From NCBI GenBank assembly GCA_002713215.1, contig PAVO01000030.1:1-64000 (forward strand): a stretch of DNA of 64,000 nt, in the 5' to 3' direction. Shown piece after piece: positions 40,848 through 48,730 of this stretch (position 1 is its first letter; the number at the start of each line of letters is the position of its first letter). The notes under the pieces were generated by a model, which worked only from the letters and a program-made list of their open reading frames with translations, made no database searches and was not told where the DNA came from. The position numbers and the translations under genes are program-made. The stretch comes from Crocinitomicaceae bacterium. Its GTDB lineage: Bacteria > Bacteroidota > Bacteroidia > Flavobacteriales_G > Salibacteraceae.

Positions 40848-41429
40848 TTATTGGATGTATTCGCGCTGTCCAATCTGCATATAATACTCTGGAACAGGAT
40901 CAGATGCCGGCGCCTTAAAGTGCAGACCTAAGATGCCTTTTTTACTTATGCCGCCAAATAAAACCACATTAATATCGTCATCCTTCAATGAAGGAAAATC
41001 AACCTTCGCCTTAGCTGCAAGTTCGTTTAGTCTGCTGATGCCACTGCCATAGCTATTGTCGTTGAACTCAACCAGGCCTTGCTTAGTAATAAGGCGACTA
41101 ATGCCGTCATTCTTTGGGTCAACAGTTACAACATCCACTTTGCGAATAGTAAGGTGGGGGTGCTCGTTGATTCTTTTTACACTGTTCGCATCGCTTGCGA
41201 AATCAAGGATCATTTTTGTATAACGGCGACGATATGTATCGCGCCAGCCACCGCCCGTGTCGTTATAGCCACAGTTATCGACAAAATCGCCAAATGATTC
41301 ATCTAATAGCGCATCAGCTGCGTTCTGGAATGTACGTTCGAGCCCGTTAACGGAAACAACAACGGCAGTGCCTTTACCAAACGGGAGAGTTCGCGCCTTT
41401 TCAGATTGTGGTAATTGAGAGTTGTCCAT
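40848..41429 (-). CDS. hypothetical protein (193 aa)
   Basis: Soluble alpha/beta protein with a glycine-rich segment (CGYNDTGGGWRDTYRRRY). CGAGGTTTTG lies before the ATG. About 100 bp behind 41529-42101 and possibly co-transcribed. Family unknown. Confidence 0.7.
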   Translation of the reverse strand: MDNSQLPQSEKARTLPFGKGTAVVVSVNGLERTFQNAADALLDESFGDFVDNCGYNDTGGGWRDTYRRRYTKMILDFASDANSVKRINEHPHLTIRKVDVVTVDPKNDGISRLITKQGLVEFNDNSYGSGISRLNELAAKAKVDFPSLKDDDINVVLFGGISKKGILGLHFKAPASDPVPEYYMQIGQREYIQ

Positions 41430-41528
41430 GCAAAACCTCGCATTTTATATGTGTACACTAATAAATAGCGCCTATTAATGTACACCGGTGTTAATTGAAA
41501 TTATGGCCGTACTGAGTGCTCTGTGTAC

Positions 41529-42101
41529 TTAGCTTTGTTTCACTTCGGTGAACTGTACACCAAGGCTCTTAAGTTGCTCTGGCGTGTTTAAAATCGTTGT
41601 CGGTACGCCTTTCTTTGCCGCTGCATCAATAAGTTTAGGGATTTCTTTTTGCAGTGAGCCCGCCGAAATGTCTGCCAGATTTCTTTTAGGCCAAGACACA
41701 CAGATATAGCGATTACGAGAGCCTACCATCAGATTTTTCACTGACTTTCGAGTAATAGACTTGTGACCGTTAATGTCACGAAAAATGACATGGATCGCAA
41801 TCAATGCCCAATTTCTGTCTGACATGCCCGAATTTTGTTCGATGATGAATTTATCAATGTCCGGTCGGGTGCGGTAATCATCAAACGCTTTTAATGCATC
41901 TGAATTAACCTCATCAAGCATAATGTCACCAGACCAGTCGTCTTCGTAGACACGGCCAATTTTGGTTTTGCCGATGAATAAATCAAACGCAGTAAGTGTG
42001 GCGCCATCGTGCGATGTGCTTGTTTTGAAGCTTTTGGCAGTCAGTTCAGATAATATTTCTGGCAATACTGGAGGTTGAACAAAAGTAAGTGCTAAAGACA
42101 T
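41529..42101 (-). CDS. hypothetical protein (190 aa)
   Basis: Soluble alpha/beta protein. Leader CAGGGGAAACTAAT precedes the ATG. No motif recognised. Confidence 0.75.
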   Translation of the reverse strand: MSLALTFVQPPVLPEILSELTAKSFKTSTSHDGATLTAFDLFIGKTKIGRVYEDDWSGDIMLDEVNSDALKAFDDYRTRPDIDKFIIEQNSGMSDRNWALIAIHVIFRDINGHKSITRKSVKNLMVGSRNRYICVSWPKRNLADISAGSLQKEIPKLIDAAAKKGVPTTILNTPEQLKSLGVQFTEVKQS

Positions 42102-42139
42102 ATTAGTTTCCCCTGTGGTTATGTCATTTCGATAAGATC

Positions 42140-42180
42140 ATACTACCACAGAGGAAAATAAAAACAACACTTTTGTTGTT
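42140..42180 (-). promoter_or_regulatory. palindromic promoter, CTTT core
   Basis: Palindrome at 42163-42180; -10 TAGTAT at 42140-42145 after TGG. Drives 42101-40848. Confidence 0.85.
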
Positions 42181-42203
42181 CTTTATTAAGATAAATTGCT
42201 GTA

Positions 42204-42425
42204 TTATGCTGATTTCTTTAAAGGTAAATCAACATCGTATGTATCATAAGGGTCATGGCACTTAAACGTGAGCTCATTTTTATGAACAATACGTAATTCA
42301 AAGCTGCCACATACAGGAACATCAATACAAAACTTGTCATGACGATCAGGGCCACAAGCAACAACCGCTTCCTGCCCTTCATGTAATACAGTGTCACCAA
42401 TCATGATGCGCTGTTTAGAATCCAC
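42204..42425 (-). CDS. hypothetical small protein (73 aa)
   Basis: Beta-rich acidic protein. A GTG with ideal GGAGG-N5 spacing was chosen; ATG codons at 42437-42440 are alternatives. It overlaps the end of 42415-43134 by 11 bp. Confidence 0.65.
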   Translation of the reverse strand: MDSKQRIMIGDTVLHEGQEAVVACGPDRHDKFCIDVPVCGSFELRIVHKNELTFKCHDPYDTYDVDLPLKKSA

Positions 42426-43134
42426 CTGCACCTCCATCACTAAAGCTCACCGATGATGCTCCAGTATCCGATGTACTTGCAGATGCACCTGAGTCGGCGC
42501 TGCCAGATGAAACACTTGCGTCACTGTGATTGTCAGCCTGGCTGGGAGGTACTCCTTCGTCTGTGCTTTCATCTAATACAGCATCAAGTAATCCCGCATT
42601 TTTAAACGCATCCTGCATGCTTTGCGGCAACTGTGAGATCATGGCGCGGGTATGCTCTGGAGAGATGTCACCGACCTGCTCAGCAATTTTCTTGAGCGTA
42701 TCATCATCGATGTCGTTCATGAGCTGAGTTGTCATGATCATCGCTTCAGCTTCTTTCAGGTGTTCTTCAGTCAGTAGTGTGTCACCACATGAAGGACAGG
42801 GTTTGTTTAACCATTTTGGATAATCTTCAAACTGCACGGTCATGTCAGCATAACCACAACCTTTGCGGTCACACTTAATTCCTGAAATGCCGAACGAGGC
42901 TCGTTTACCTACAACAATGGCACGGGCAGAGGGTAATTTATCTTCAAAAGTGACAAATATGAAGTCATCCCCGCATTCATTACATGAGTGCCCATAATGA
43001 ACCCCGTGACGGAAAAAACCTTCTTCATTGATAGTGTATGCGCTGGCTTCTACGCTCTCTTTGGCATTGCAATGAGGGCACTCGACCGAAAGGTTAGGGG
43101 TTTTGTCGTCGATAACTAAATTAATTTCTTTCAT
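42415..43134 (-). CDS. double zinc-ribbon protein with Ser-rich tail (239 aa)
   Basis: CPHC with CNEC, then CDRKGC with CPSC, give two zinc ribbons in the first 125 residues. A helical centre follows, then a low-complexity Ser/Ala/Gly/Asp tail ending SDGGAGGF. AAAGGATCACGG lies before the chosen ATG. Middle gene of a three-gene operon. Might recognise RNA or a partner protein. Confidence 0.7.
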   Translation of the reverse strand: MKEINLVIDDKTPNLSVECPHCNAKESVEASAYTINEEGFFRHGVHYGHSCNECGDDFIFVTFEDKLPSARAIVVGKRASFGISGIKCDRKGCGYADMTVQFEDYPKWLNKPCPSCGDTLLTEEHLKEAEAMIMTTQLMNDIDDDTLKKIAEQVGDISPEHTRAMISQLPQSMQDAFKNAGLLDAVLDESTDEGVPPSQADNHSDASVSSGSADSGASASTSDTGASSVSFSDGGAGGF

Positions 43135-43144
43135 CCGTGATCCT

Positions 43145-43519
43145 TTATACATCCGTTGTATCTTCAATGGGTGATAGTAACACATTCAGTGCAGTTTCGA
43201 CTGAGGCCAAGGGTGCGCCATCTTTAAATTCGACGTGCCCGCCACCCCAACGGTAATAATACGTAAATTGCTTAAGTTCATTTATTAAAAGTGTGTAGCA
43301 TACCTCAGCGTCACCACACCAATGATTAATGGTTACGTCACCGTCCGTAAACGAATAGGAAGTTGTTTTGACCCCGTCTTTAAATCCAGTGTCTTTACAG
43401 CGAGATTTGAGCACTTTAAATGCTTTAATAAGTCGCGTTTTTAGTGTGTCCAAGTTCTCTGGAAGTGGATTTGAGCAAGAGAATTTAACTTGAGTGAATT
43501 CTGTTGAATTGGTAGACAT
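43145..43519 (-). CDS. hypothetical protein (124 aa)
   Basis: Soluble beta-rich protein. Leader variant CAGGGGGAACAGC at the ATG; the longer frame would start in the promoter region. Heads the 43519-42204 operon. Confidence 0.75.
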   Translation of the reverse strand: MSTNSTEFTQVKFSCSNPLPENLDTLKTRLIKAFKVLKSRCKDTGFKDGVKTTSYSFTDGDVTINHWCGDAEVCYTLLINELKQFTYYYRWGGGHVEFKDGAPLASVETALNVLLSPIEDTTDV

Positions 43520-43553
43520 GCTGTTCCCCCTGTATGCATGTTTCGATAGGGTT

Positions 43554-43595
43554 ATCATGCCATAACAGGGGGATAAAAACAACATTTATGTTGTT
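43554..43595 (-). promoter_or_regulatory. palindromic promoter, TTTA core
   Basis: Palindrome at 43578-43595; -10 CATGAT at 43554-43559 after TGG. Drives 43519-42204. Confidence 0.85.
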
Positions 43596-43605
43596 TATCG
43601 AATTA

Positions 43606-43971
43606 TTAAATGACGAAAAGCTTCAAATCATTTTCCGCAGCAAGCACCTTGCTTTGCGCATCTTTCAGTTTTTCCTCAAGCATATCTTTCGTGGTGATCA
43701 TATGCTTATCTGGTTTCAGGATGGTAAGGTACGTTTGCATGACCATAGTTCCAACCTCTCCCATACCCTGGCGCTTCTCCACCAGCTCTTTAAGTGTTGA
43801 AGACCCACCTAACTCAAGTGTTTCAGAAAGGCGTTCATCAGGGATTACAATAATAGGGACGTGATATCCACTGGAGTAACCAAATTCTAGGAAAATGCCC
43901 TTGGTACCGCGCGGGTAACCGTTGTATTGATGAGTAAGAACAACCTCATCACCGAGTTTAAATTCCGTCAT
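43606..43971 (-). CDS. SH3-like/KOW-type protein with coiled coil (121 aa)
   Basis: GDEVVLTHQYNGYPRGTKGIFLEF resembles a KOW/SH3-like barrel as found in nucleic-acid-associated proteins. A helical coiled-coil end follows (DMLEEKLKDAQSKVLAAEND). AGGACGAGCT lies before the ATG. The barrel call is based on strand pattern only. Confidence 0.6.
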   Translation of the reverse strand: MTEFKLGDEVVLTHQYNGYPRGTKGIFLEFGYSSGYHVPIIVIPDERLSETLELGGSSTLKELVEKRQGMGEVGTMVMQTYLTILKPDKHMITTKDMLEEKLKDAQSKVLAAENDLKLFVI

Positions 43972-43982
43972 AGCTCGTCCTG

Positions 43983-44324
43983 TTATAAATGCTTGATGTG
44001 CTTTTTAAGGCCAAGAACATCGATTAAATCACGCTGATTCTGGTTGACGCCATCAGCCTTACCTTCAACGTAATAGCTGCTGAGCATCTTAGCAAAGAAG
44101 ATGGCATCCTCGTCGGTTTTAATCGATTCGGGAAGCACTTTGCCAGAAACAGTGATGTAGCCGCCATTGGTGTTCATGATGGCATATCGACCATTGTGTT
44201 CAACCAGCTCTTTCTTTTCGCGCGCTTCGAACTCAAAGATGTAACGGCGAAGTTCGCCATTTTCGGATGCTCCGTAAAAATCCCACTCGGACACTTTTGA
44301 TTGCTCAGTGACAGTTTCAGTCAT
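43983..44324 (-). CDS. hypothetical protein (113 aa)
   Basis: Charged soluble protein. TAAGGAACAG precedes the ATG. It lies behind a strong terminator, so it must have its own promoter, which is not a palindromic one. Confidence 0.65.
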   Translation of the reverse strand: MTETVTEQSKVSEWDFYGASENGELRRYIFEFEAREKKELVEHNGRYAIMNTNGGYITVSGKVLPESIKTDEDAIFFAKMLSSYYVEGKADGVNQNQRDLIDVLGLKKHIKHL

Positions 44325-44365
44325 GACTGTTCCTTATGTATAAATTTCAAGAATAAATATGCACG

Positions 44366-44407
44366 AAACAAAAACGTGTATAGAAAAACGGATTCTCTAT
44401 ACACGTT
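44366..44407 (-). terminator. terminator of 44416-44718
   Basis: Twelve-pair stem 44373-44384/44396-44407 followed by UUUGUUU on the minus strand. Confidence 0.9.
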
Positions 44408-44415
44408 ACGGTAGA

Positions 44416-44718
44416 TTATTGATCTAGCCGACTGTGCGGATGAAGATAGCCGCGCATAATATCAATGTGCTCTGGTGCCACTTGAACGCTACTCTTGACG
44501 TCATAAATCCAATCGCCCCCCATGTCTTCGACCTGCTTGTCAGAAGTAAATTCAGCATTTACACCTAACGTGCCGTTAAGTTCTGCTTCTAAGGCGCGAC
44601 GGTCGGCTTCTTCTTGTGATTCCGCATTAGTGATTAAGTGCGTTGCTGTTTTTTCAAGTCCATCAATGCGAAGTTCAAGAGTAATAAGAAATGCTAATTT
44701 GTTGTTTGCTTGAGCCAT
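44416..44718 (-). CDS. hypothetical protein (100 aa)
   Basis: Soluble protein with a beta start and helical centre. Leader CAGGGGAATCA precedes the ATG. Single-gene unit. Confidence 0.75.
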   Translation of the reverse strand: MAQANNKLAFLITLELRIDGLEKTATHLITNAESQEEADRRALEAELNGTLGVNAEFTSDKQVEDMGGDWIYDVKSSVQVAPEHIDIMRGYLHPHSRLDQ

Positions 44719-44756
44719 ATTGATTCCCCTGTGTATTGGCTTTATTAACTGTGTTT

Positions 44757-44798
44757 ATAATATCAAACATGAACCCATAAAACAACACTTTTGTTGTT
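44757..44798 (-). promoter_or_regulatory. palindromic promoter, CTTT core
   Basis: Palindrome at 44781-44798; -10 TATTAT at 44757-44762 after TGA. Drives 44718-44416. Confidence 0.85.
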
Positions 44799-44825
44799 CC
44801 ATATAGGGGGTTACACACTCATCTA

Positions 44826-45182
44826 TTAAACCTCTGCCTGAAATTCATCAAATCGAGTAGATAAGATGCTAACAATGTTCAACTGAGGTTCTAAGGCGGT
44901 GCATAGGCGCATTTCAGGCGCCAGAGAAGAGGAAACAATACCATCTCGCCAGTTGTAGAACGTTACCACTTCTGGGTGCAATCTCAGTGAAGCTAAGCAC
45001 TCGTTTTCACCTGATTTGTACATGTAATCTTCACCATTTACAGGGTCGGTGGCGCGGCAAAGTGTATTGCCTGTAATTTCCTCATAAAGCTCGCTTGCGA
45101 CGACCTGAAAAGGTGACTCTTGCTTATTGACGAGAGACTGGATCAAGAGTTTGTTTCTTGCTTTAAATTCGTTAGTAGACAT
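44826..45182 (-). CDS. hypothetical protein (118 aa)
   Basis: Soluble protein, no motif recognised. Conserved leader at the ATG. Single-gene unit divergent from 45404. Confidence 0.75.
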   Translation of the reverse strand: MSTNEFKARNKLLIQSLVNKQESPFQVVASELYEEITGNTLCRATDPVNGEDYMYKSGENECLASLRLHPEVVTFYNWRDGIVSSSLAPEMRLCTALEPQLNIVSILSTRFDEFQAEV

Positions 45183-45212
45183 ATGTTTCCCCTGTGTTAA
45201 GTCTAGGTTTAT

Positions 45213-45253
45213 ATGATACCAAAGCCCTGAGTAAAAACAACACTTATGTTGTG
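45213..45253 (-). promoter_or_regulatory. palindromic promoter, CTTA core
   Basis: Palindrome at 45236-45253 with last base G; -10 TATCAT at 45213-45218. Drives 45182-44826. Confidence 0.8.
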
Positions 45254-45403
45254 TATGTAAAGGTATTTTAAGTGCGAGGAAGTGGTTTTTGAATCGGTGT
45301 CAGAATTGTTTACATAAAGAGGTTTGAAAAGCCTAAATACCGTTATTTTCTTGGCATGAAAGATGCTCGTAATAGAGTCGGATAACCAAATCAAGGAAGA
45401 ATA

Positions 45404-46048
45404 ATGAAACGTTTAAGTGCCATTTTGGCAATGGGGGCTTTGTTTAGCTCATTCGCGCAAGCAGAACTTATTAGCACAGACTGGCAGGTTGCTGGTGATG
45501 GGTATTCAACACTCGATACCGTGACGGGACAGGAGTGGCTAGACCTCACCTTAACGAAAGGTATGACGTACAATGAAGTCGCCCAGGAACTGGGTGAAGG
45601 TGGTATGTTTGAAGGGTGGCGTTTGCCGACCGTTGATGAGGTTCACGCGCTTATTGATAACGCGATCCCGGATGACGGTGTAACTCAATACAATGGTTAC
45701 TCTACAACGCAGTCATCGACATACACGACGATTTTCCTAGATATGTTTGGCGACTATATTGGATTGCATGAGATTGCAGGCAGTCAGAACGTTGCCTTCT
45801 CAGGTATTTATACGTCAATGAATATTGCCTACAAATCACGAAATGCTTATTCGCCGGATACATCAGTCACTTATTACGGCATGTTGGCCGGAGTATTCTT
45901 GGTATCTGATGGTGGTATGACTCTAGGATCGAAAACGGATCCTTTGATTGGTCAATATCAAAACGCCACAAGCGTTAATGCGCCATTAGCATTTGGTGCG
46001 CTGGGTTTAATGCTTACCGGTATGGGGTTACGACGCCGTAAGGGCTAA
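45404..46048 (+). CDS. secreted DUF1566-type protein with PEP-CTERM-like tail
   Basis: The signal peptide ends near A-Q-A (residue 21). STDWQVAGDGYSTLDTVTGQ and EWLDLTLTKGM closely resemble the start of 917-1627, as does GWRLPTVDEV. The tail is V-N-A-P-L, a hydrophobic helix and RRRKG. AAGGAAGA lies before the ATG. Plus strand with its own terminator. Confidence 0.8.
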   Translation: MKRLSAILAMGALFSSFAQAELISTDWQVAGDGYSTLDTVTGQEWLDLTLTKGMTYNEVAQELGEGGMFEGWRLPTVDEVHALIDNAIPDDGVTQYNGYSTTQSSTYTTIFLDMFGDYIGLHEIAGSQNVAFSGIYTSMNIAYKSRNAYSPDTSVTYYGMLAGVFLVSDGGMTLGSKTDPLIGQYQNATSVNAPLAFGALGLMLTGMGLRRRKG

Positions 46049-46074
46049 TTCCTCATAAGATGGGTTTGATTAGG

Positions 46075-46099
46075 CAGGGCGTTTACGCCCTGTTTCTAT
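46075..46099 (+). terminator. terminator of 45404-46048
   Basis: CAGGGCG/CGCCCTG stem with a short loop followed by UUUCUAUUUUU. Confidence 0.8.
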
Positions 46100-46222
46100 T
46101 TTTAAAACAACAATAATATTGTTATTTTAGTTGCTAATGTTAAGTATCTGCGTATAATTCTCCCCCGAAAGAAAGATTCGATAAACGGATTTATCCCTAC
46201 ACAAATTCATGGAGGAAACCCA

Positions 46223-46573
46223 ATGTTACGTAAACTAGTAGCTACCACCCTTATTTTATCTGCAATGTCAGTTGTCGCACCCGCTCAAGCTTCATCGACA
46301 CGAGATATTGGTGAATCATTATGTGCTTATGTGCAGTCAGATAATAAATCTGGAATTCGCAAGGTGCTACGTCAGCGAAATGTAAAGATCCGCAGCATCT
46401 TTGATAATTTGCGCTGTAATGGTAAAGATTTATTGTCGTTCGCGGATCACAACGGTGCTGAAGACGCTGGCGCACTTATTATCAAGCGCCTGCCTAAAGA
46501 TACGGCGAGCGAGCTTAAAGGCACACTGAAGACTCCAGCGTTAATTGCAGAGCTTGAAGCACGCATTGGCTAA
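46223..46573 (+). CDS. secreted DUF3718-like protein (116 aa)
   Basis: The signal peptide ends at A-P-A-Q-A (about residue 23). LCAYVQSDNKSGIRKVL, then ...LRCNGKDLLSFA, matches the outline of DUF3718 proteins of marine gammaproteobacteria, with a conserved cysteine pair suited to a disulfide. GGAGGAAACCC precedes the ATG. Single plus-strand gene with terminator. Confidence 0.7.
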   Translation: MLRKLVATTLILSAMSVVAPAQASSTRDIGESLCAYVQSDNKSGIRKVLRQRNVKIRSIFDNLRCNGKDLLSFADHNGAEDAGALIIKRLPKDTASELKGTLKTPALIAELEARIG

Positions 46574-46591
46574 CAAACTCGCATTAATGAG

Positions 46592-46619
46592 AAAGCCCGG
46601 CTTATTGCTGGGCTTTTTT
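46592..46619 (+). terminator. terminator of 46223-46573
   Basis: AAGCCC-GC/GC-GGGCTT stem with one mismatch followed by UUUUUU. Confidence 0.85.
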
Positions 46620-46666
46620 GTGTTCGATGTTAAAAGAAATAACAGAGCCTGCGGCCACGCCAGAAC

Positions 46667-46846
46667 TTATTTGTTATTAATGGGCGTATACGTGACCTTG
46701 TCGTTGTTGTGAACGACATCATAGAGGGCAAAGTAATCGTCGAGGCGGGGTGCGCCCTCGTGATCTTCCGGTAAGTGGTGTTTGTAAACAACCTTCCATT
46801 TGTTTGAAAGGGTGCGGTGCTTATACAGGTAATATTCTACGATCAT
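46667..46846 (-). CDS. small protein (59 aa)
   Basis: A 59-codon gene with AGGGATTT before the ATG. The product is charged and aromatic-rich (MIVEYYLYKHRTLSNKWKV). It lies downstream of the structured region 46956-47287 on the same strand, so that region may be its long leader. Confidence 0.6.
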   Translation of the reverse strand: MIVEYYLYKHRTLSNKWKVVYKHHLPEDHEGAPRLDDYFALYDVVHNNDKVTYTPINNK

Positions 46847-46955
46847 GTTAAATCCCTATTTAATGTCGCCATCCATTGGCATGTATTGGCACAATGATGG
46901 GCTGGATAGGGAGTGGTGGTTCTCTAATGGTGGCTTACATAGTGCCTTGTTGGAA

Positions 46956-47287
46956 GCGAGAAGCCCCACCGCATAGCGGCAGGGGCTCGCTTTTGCTCAT
47001 TAGTAACGTGCTCAGGTGCTTTGCACCAAGTCCTGATTCAGCTGTTTGAGACTTTCACAGCTTTGAGCGCCCAGTCCGGATTCACCTATCAACTACGCCT
47101 GCCTTTTGGCGCCTTCAAGTACAGTTCGGACTTTTTTCAACAGTTGCCACAACAATTGGATTACGGTGCAATAGGCAATTCACCTGCATCACTTTGCTAT
47201 GTCTTCTGTCGAGGTTCACGTTACGCACCGCGACTTCGGTTGTATCACTCGCTTAAAAGCCAGTGAATTCAATTCGTTTGTCAGAGT
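46956..47287 (-). ncRNA. candidate structured RNA or long leader
   Basis: The promoter at 47294-47335 has the standard geometry, but no gene follows for about 440 bases and the usual CAGGGGAAAC leader is absent. In minus-strand RNA several hairpins form: ACCG-CGGT near 47236, GGUG-CACC near 47180, AGCUGU-ACAGCU near 47050, GGUGC-GCACC near 47022, and a long final stem GCGAG..CUCGC at 46956-46990. Stop codons interrupt the frames on this strand. It could be a free RNA or the regulatory leader of 46667-46846. The last hairpin lacks a U-tract in this direction. The 46847-46955 stretch holds nothing else recognisable. Confidence 0.5.
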
Positions 47288-47293
47288 AGGGTT

Positions 47294-47335
47294 ATCATAT
47301 CAAGAATTGCCCACACCAACAACATAAATGTAGTT
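47294..47335 (-). promoter_or_regulatory. palindromic promoter without a following gene
   Basis: Palindrome at 47318-47335 with one mismatch (TGTAGTT); -10 TATGAT at 47294-47299 after TGA. Drives the candidate RNA. Confidence 0.7.
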
Positions 47336-47356
47336 TAAATAAGGGTTAAATTGAGT

Positions 47357-47569
47357 TTATTTTGTCTTTGTTGCAGACCCAATAGGTAAGTTCTTAATTG
47401 ACAGTTTGATGAATACCCAAAGTAGTAGCCCGGCCAGAACAGCAGCACCCACAATAAACGGTAGCCTATCATTGCCTGATGCGTAGCTTTTCACAAATTC
47501 AAGAAGCTGGGCGACCACAAAAGACCAGATAGCGAAAAGCAATACGCGCAGAAGCAAGTTCATGATCAT
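47357..47569 (-). CDS. two-helix membrane protein (70 aa)
   Basis: Two hydrophobic helices (about residues 3-22 and 38-56). The start overlaps the stop of 47566-47748 (ATGA). Its end lies near the candidate-RNA promoter. Function unknown. Confidence 0.65.
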   Translation of the reverse strand: MIMNLLLRVLLFAIWSFVVAQLLEFVKSYASGNDRLPFIVGAAVLAGLLLWVFIKLSIKNLPIGSATKTK

Positions 47570-47748
47570 TTAGCGCTATTATCGTCAGTTTTTATTGATA
47601 AAGCAGAACACAATGACAAACCAATCGCCATAAGCCCTGCACACCAGAGCGTCAGTTCTTTGGTTGCGCCGTTTTGACCCATGTAATAGGCGACACATAA
47701 ACTGGCAATGAACAGAGTAATCCCTAGAGCAATTAACACATTTTTCAT
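47566..47748 (-). CDS. two-helix membrane protein (60 aa)
   Basis: Two hydrophobic helices (about residues 3-23 and 34-50). TTGGTGGTC precedes the chosen ATG. Coupled to the similar small membrane gene 47357-47569; the pair may act together. Confidence 0.65.
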   Translation of the reverse strand: MKNVLIALGITLFIASLCVAYYMGQNGATKELTLWCAGLMAIGLSLCSALSIKTDDNSAK

Positions 47749-47812
47749 ATTGACCACCAAGTTATCGGGTTTAACGCCTGGCCTCAGTTCAAGGCCAAGC
47801 AAAACGTGCCTA

Positions 47813-48655
47813 TTACTGAGAGGTATGGCTTAAATAGGCTTCCACGTCTTCGACGATATCAGACATTTCGTGACCTTGCAGCATCTGCATAATCTCACAA
47901 GCCGTATCAAAAGCGTTTCGAATACGGATGCTTTTGTGCGTACTGCTAATCGCTTTGCTATCGCCATCGTAGCCGTTCAGTGACAGTATGCGTTGTGCAA
48001 CTTCTTGAGCTTGCTTGTAGATTTCCAAATATACATCATCAGGTTTCGGAGCATTTTCCTTGGTAATTTCACGGAAATACTTCCGTATCGAGCTTAGTAC
48101 GCAGGTATCAAAAGATGCGCCACCTTTGCTGTTTTCTCCGTAGTATACGTTAAAGATATCACCCTTTTTCGGGTTTTGATCAATAACAACCCGCCAGCAC
48201 ATAGCGTGCTCGCATTTATCCCCGCTGACTTCAAAATCAATATCGAGCATATCTTTTACATGACGTGATACGGTTACCTTGGCACCTGTATATGTATCGG
48301 ATAGCCAGCTGTTGACTGCTTCGATCGGGTGTAAGCCATCTTTAATCGCTTGAGTGATAAAGTTTTCACCTGTTGCGTTGTAGGCATCTAAATCTTTATC
48401 TAGCAAGTCAAGTATTTCGAATACGATTTTCGAATATGCATCTTCGTTCCAGCTGCCCCAATTGGCAATGCCGTTAGAGTACCAAATAGGGATCTCTTGT
48501 GCATTTTCTACCATGGTTATCTGGCGTAGTTCATCATCATCTGAGAACATTTCAAGATAAACGTGCGGGTACACAGACTTAGCTGAAGCGCCAGAAACTG
48601 TACTAAAATTGTACTGTCTGTTTGGTAGTAAGCTTTGGATAATCTCTTTTGACAT
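47813..48655 (-). CDS. hypothetical protein (280 aa)
   Basis: Large soluble protein with mixed alpha/beta sections, an HAMCWRVVIDQNP strand and helical C-terminus. The leader is a CGGGGAAACA variant. Heads an operon with two small membrane genes. No family recognised. Confidence 0.75.
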   Translation of the reverse strand: MSKEIIQSLLPNRQYNFSTVSGASAKSVYPHVYLEMFSDDDELRQITMVENAQEIPIWYSNGIANWGSWNEDAYSKIVFEILDLLDKDLDAYNATGENFITQAIKDGLHPIEAVNSWLSDTYTGAKVTVSRHVKDMLDIDFEVSGDKCEHAMCWRVVIDQNPKKGDIFNVYYGENSKGGASFDTCVLSSIRKYFREITKENAPKPDDVYLEIYKQAQEVAQRILSLNGYDGDSKAISSTHKSIRIRNAFDTACEIMQMLQGHEMSDIVEDVEAYLSHTSQ

Positions 48656-48689
48656 ATGTTTCCCCGGTCATGTTATTTACAATAAGAAC

Positions 48690-48730
48690 ATCATACCATA
48701 ACCGAGGAAGAAAACAACAGTTTTGTTGTT
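48690..48730 (-). promoter_or_regulatory. palindromic promoter, GTTT core
   Basis: Palindrome at 48713-48730; -10 TATGAT at 48690-48695 after TGG. Drives 48655-47357. Confidence 0.85.

Noticed and set aside
46106-46123. AACAACA followed by TATTGTT upstream of plus-strand 46223
   Set aside because: One arm is mismatched and the nearest -10 (TATAAT at 46153) is about 30 bp away on the plus strand, unlike the 39 accepted copies.
47021-47266. Plus-strand 81-codon open frame over the candidate RNA
   Set aside because: No ribosome-binding site or promoter, composition unlike neighbouring genes, and it lies antisense to the structured region.
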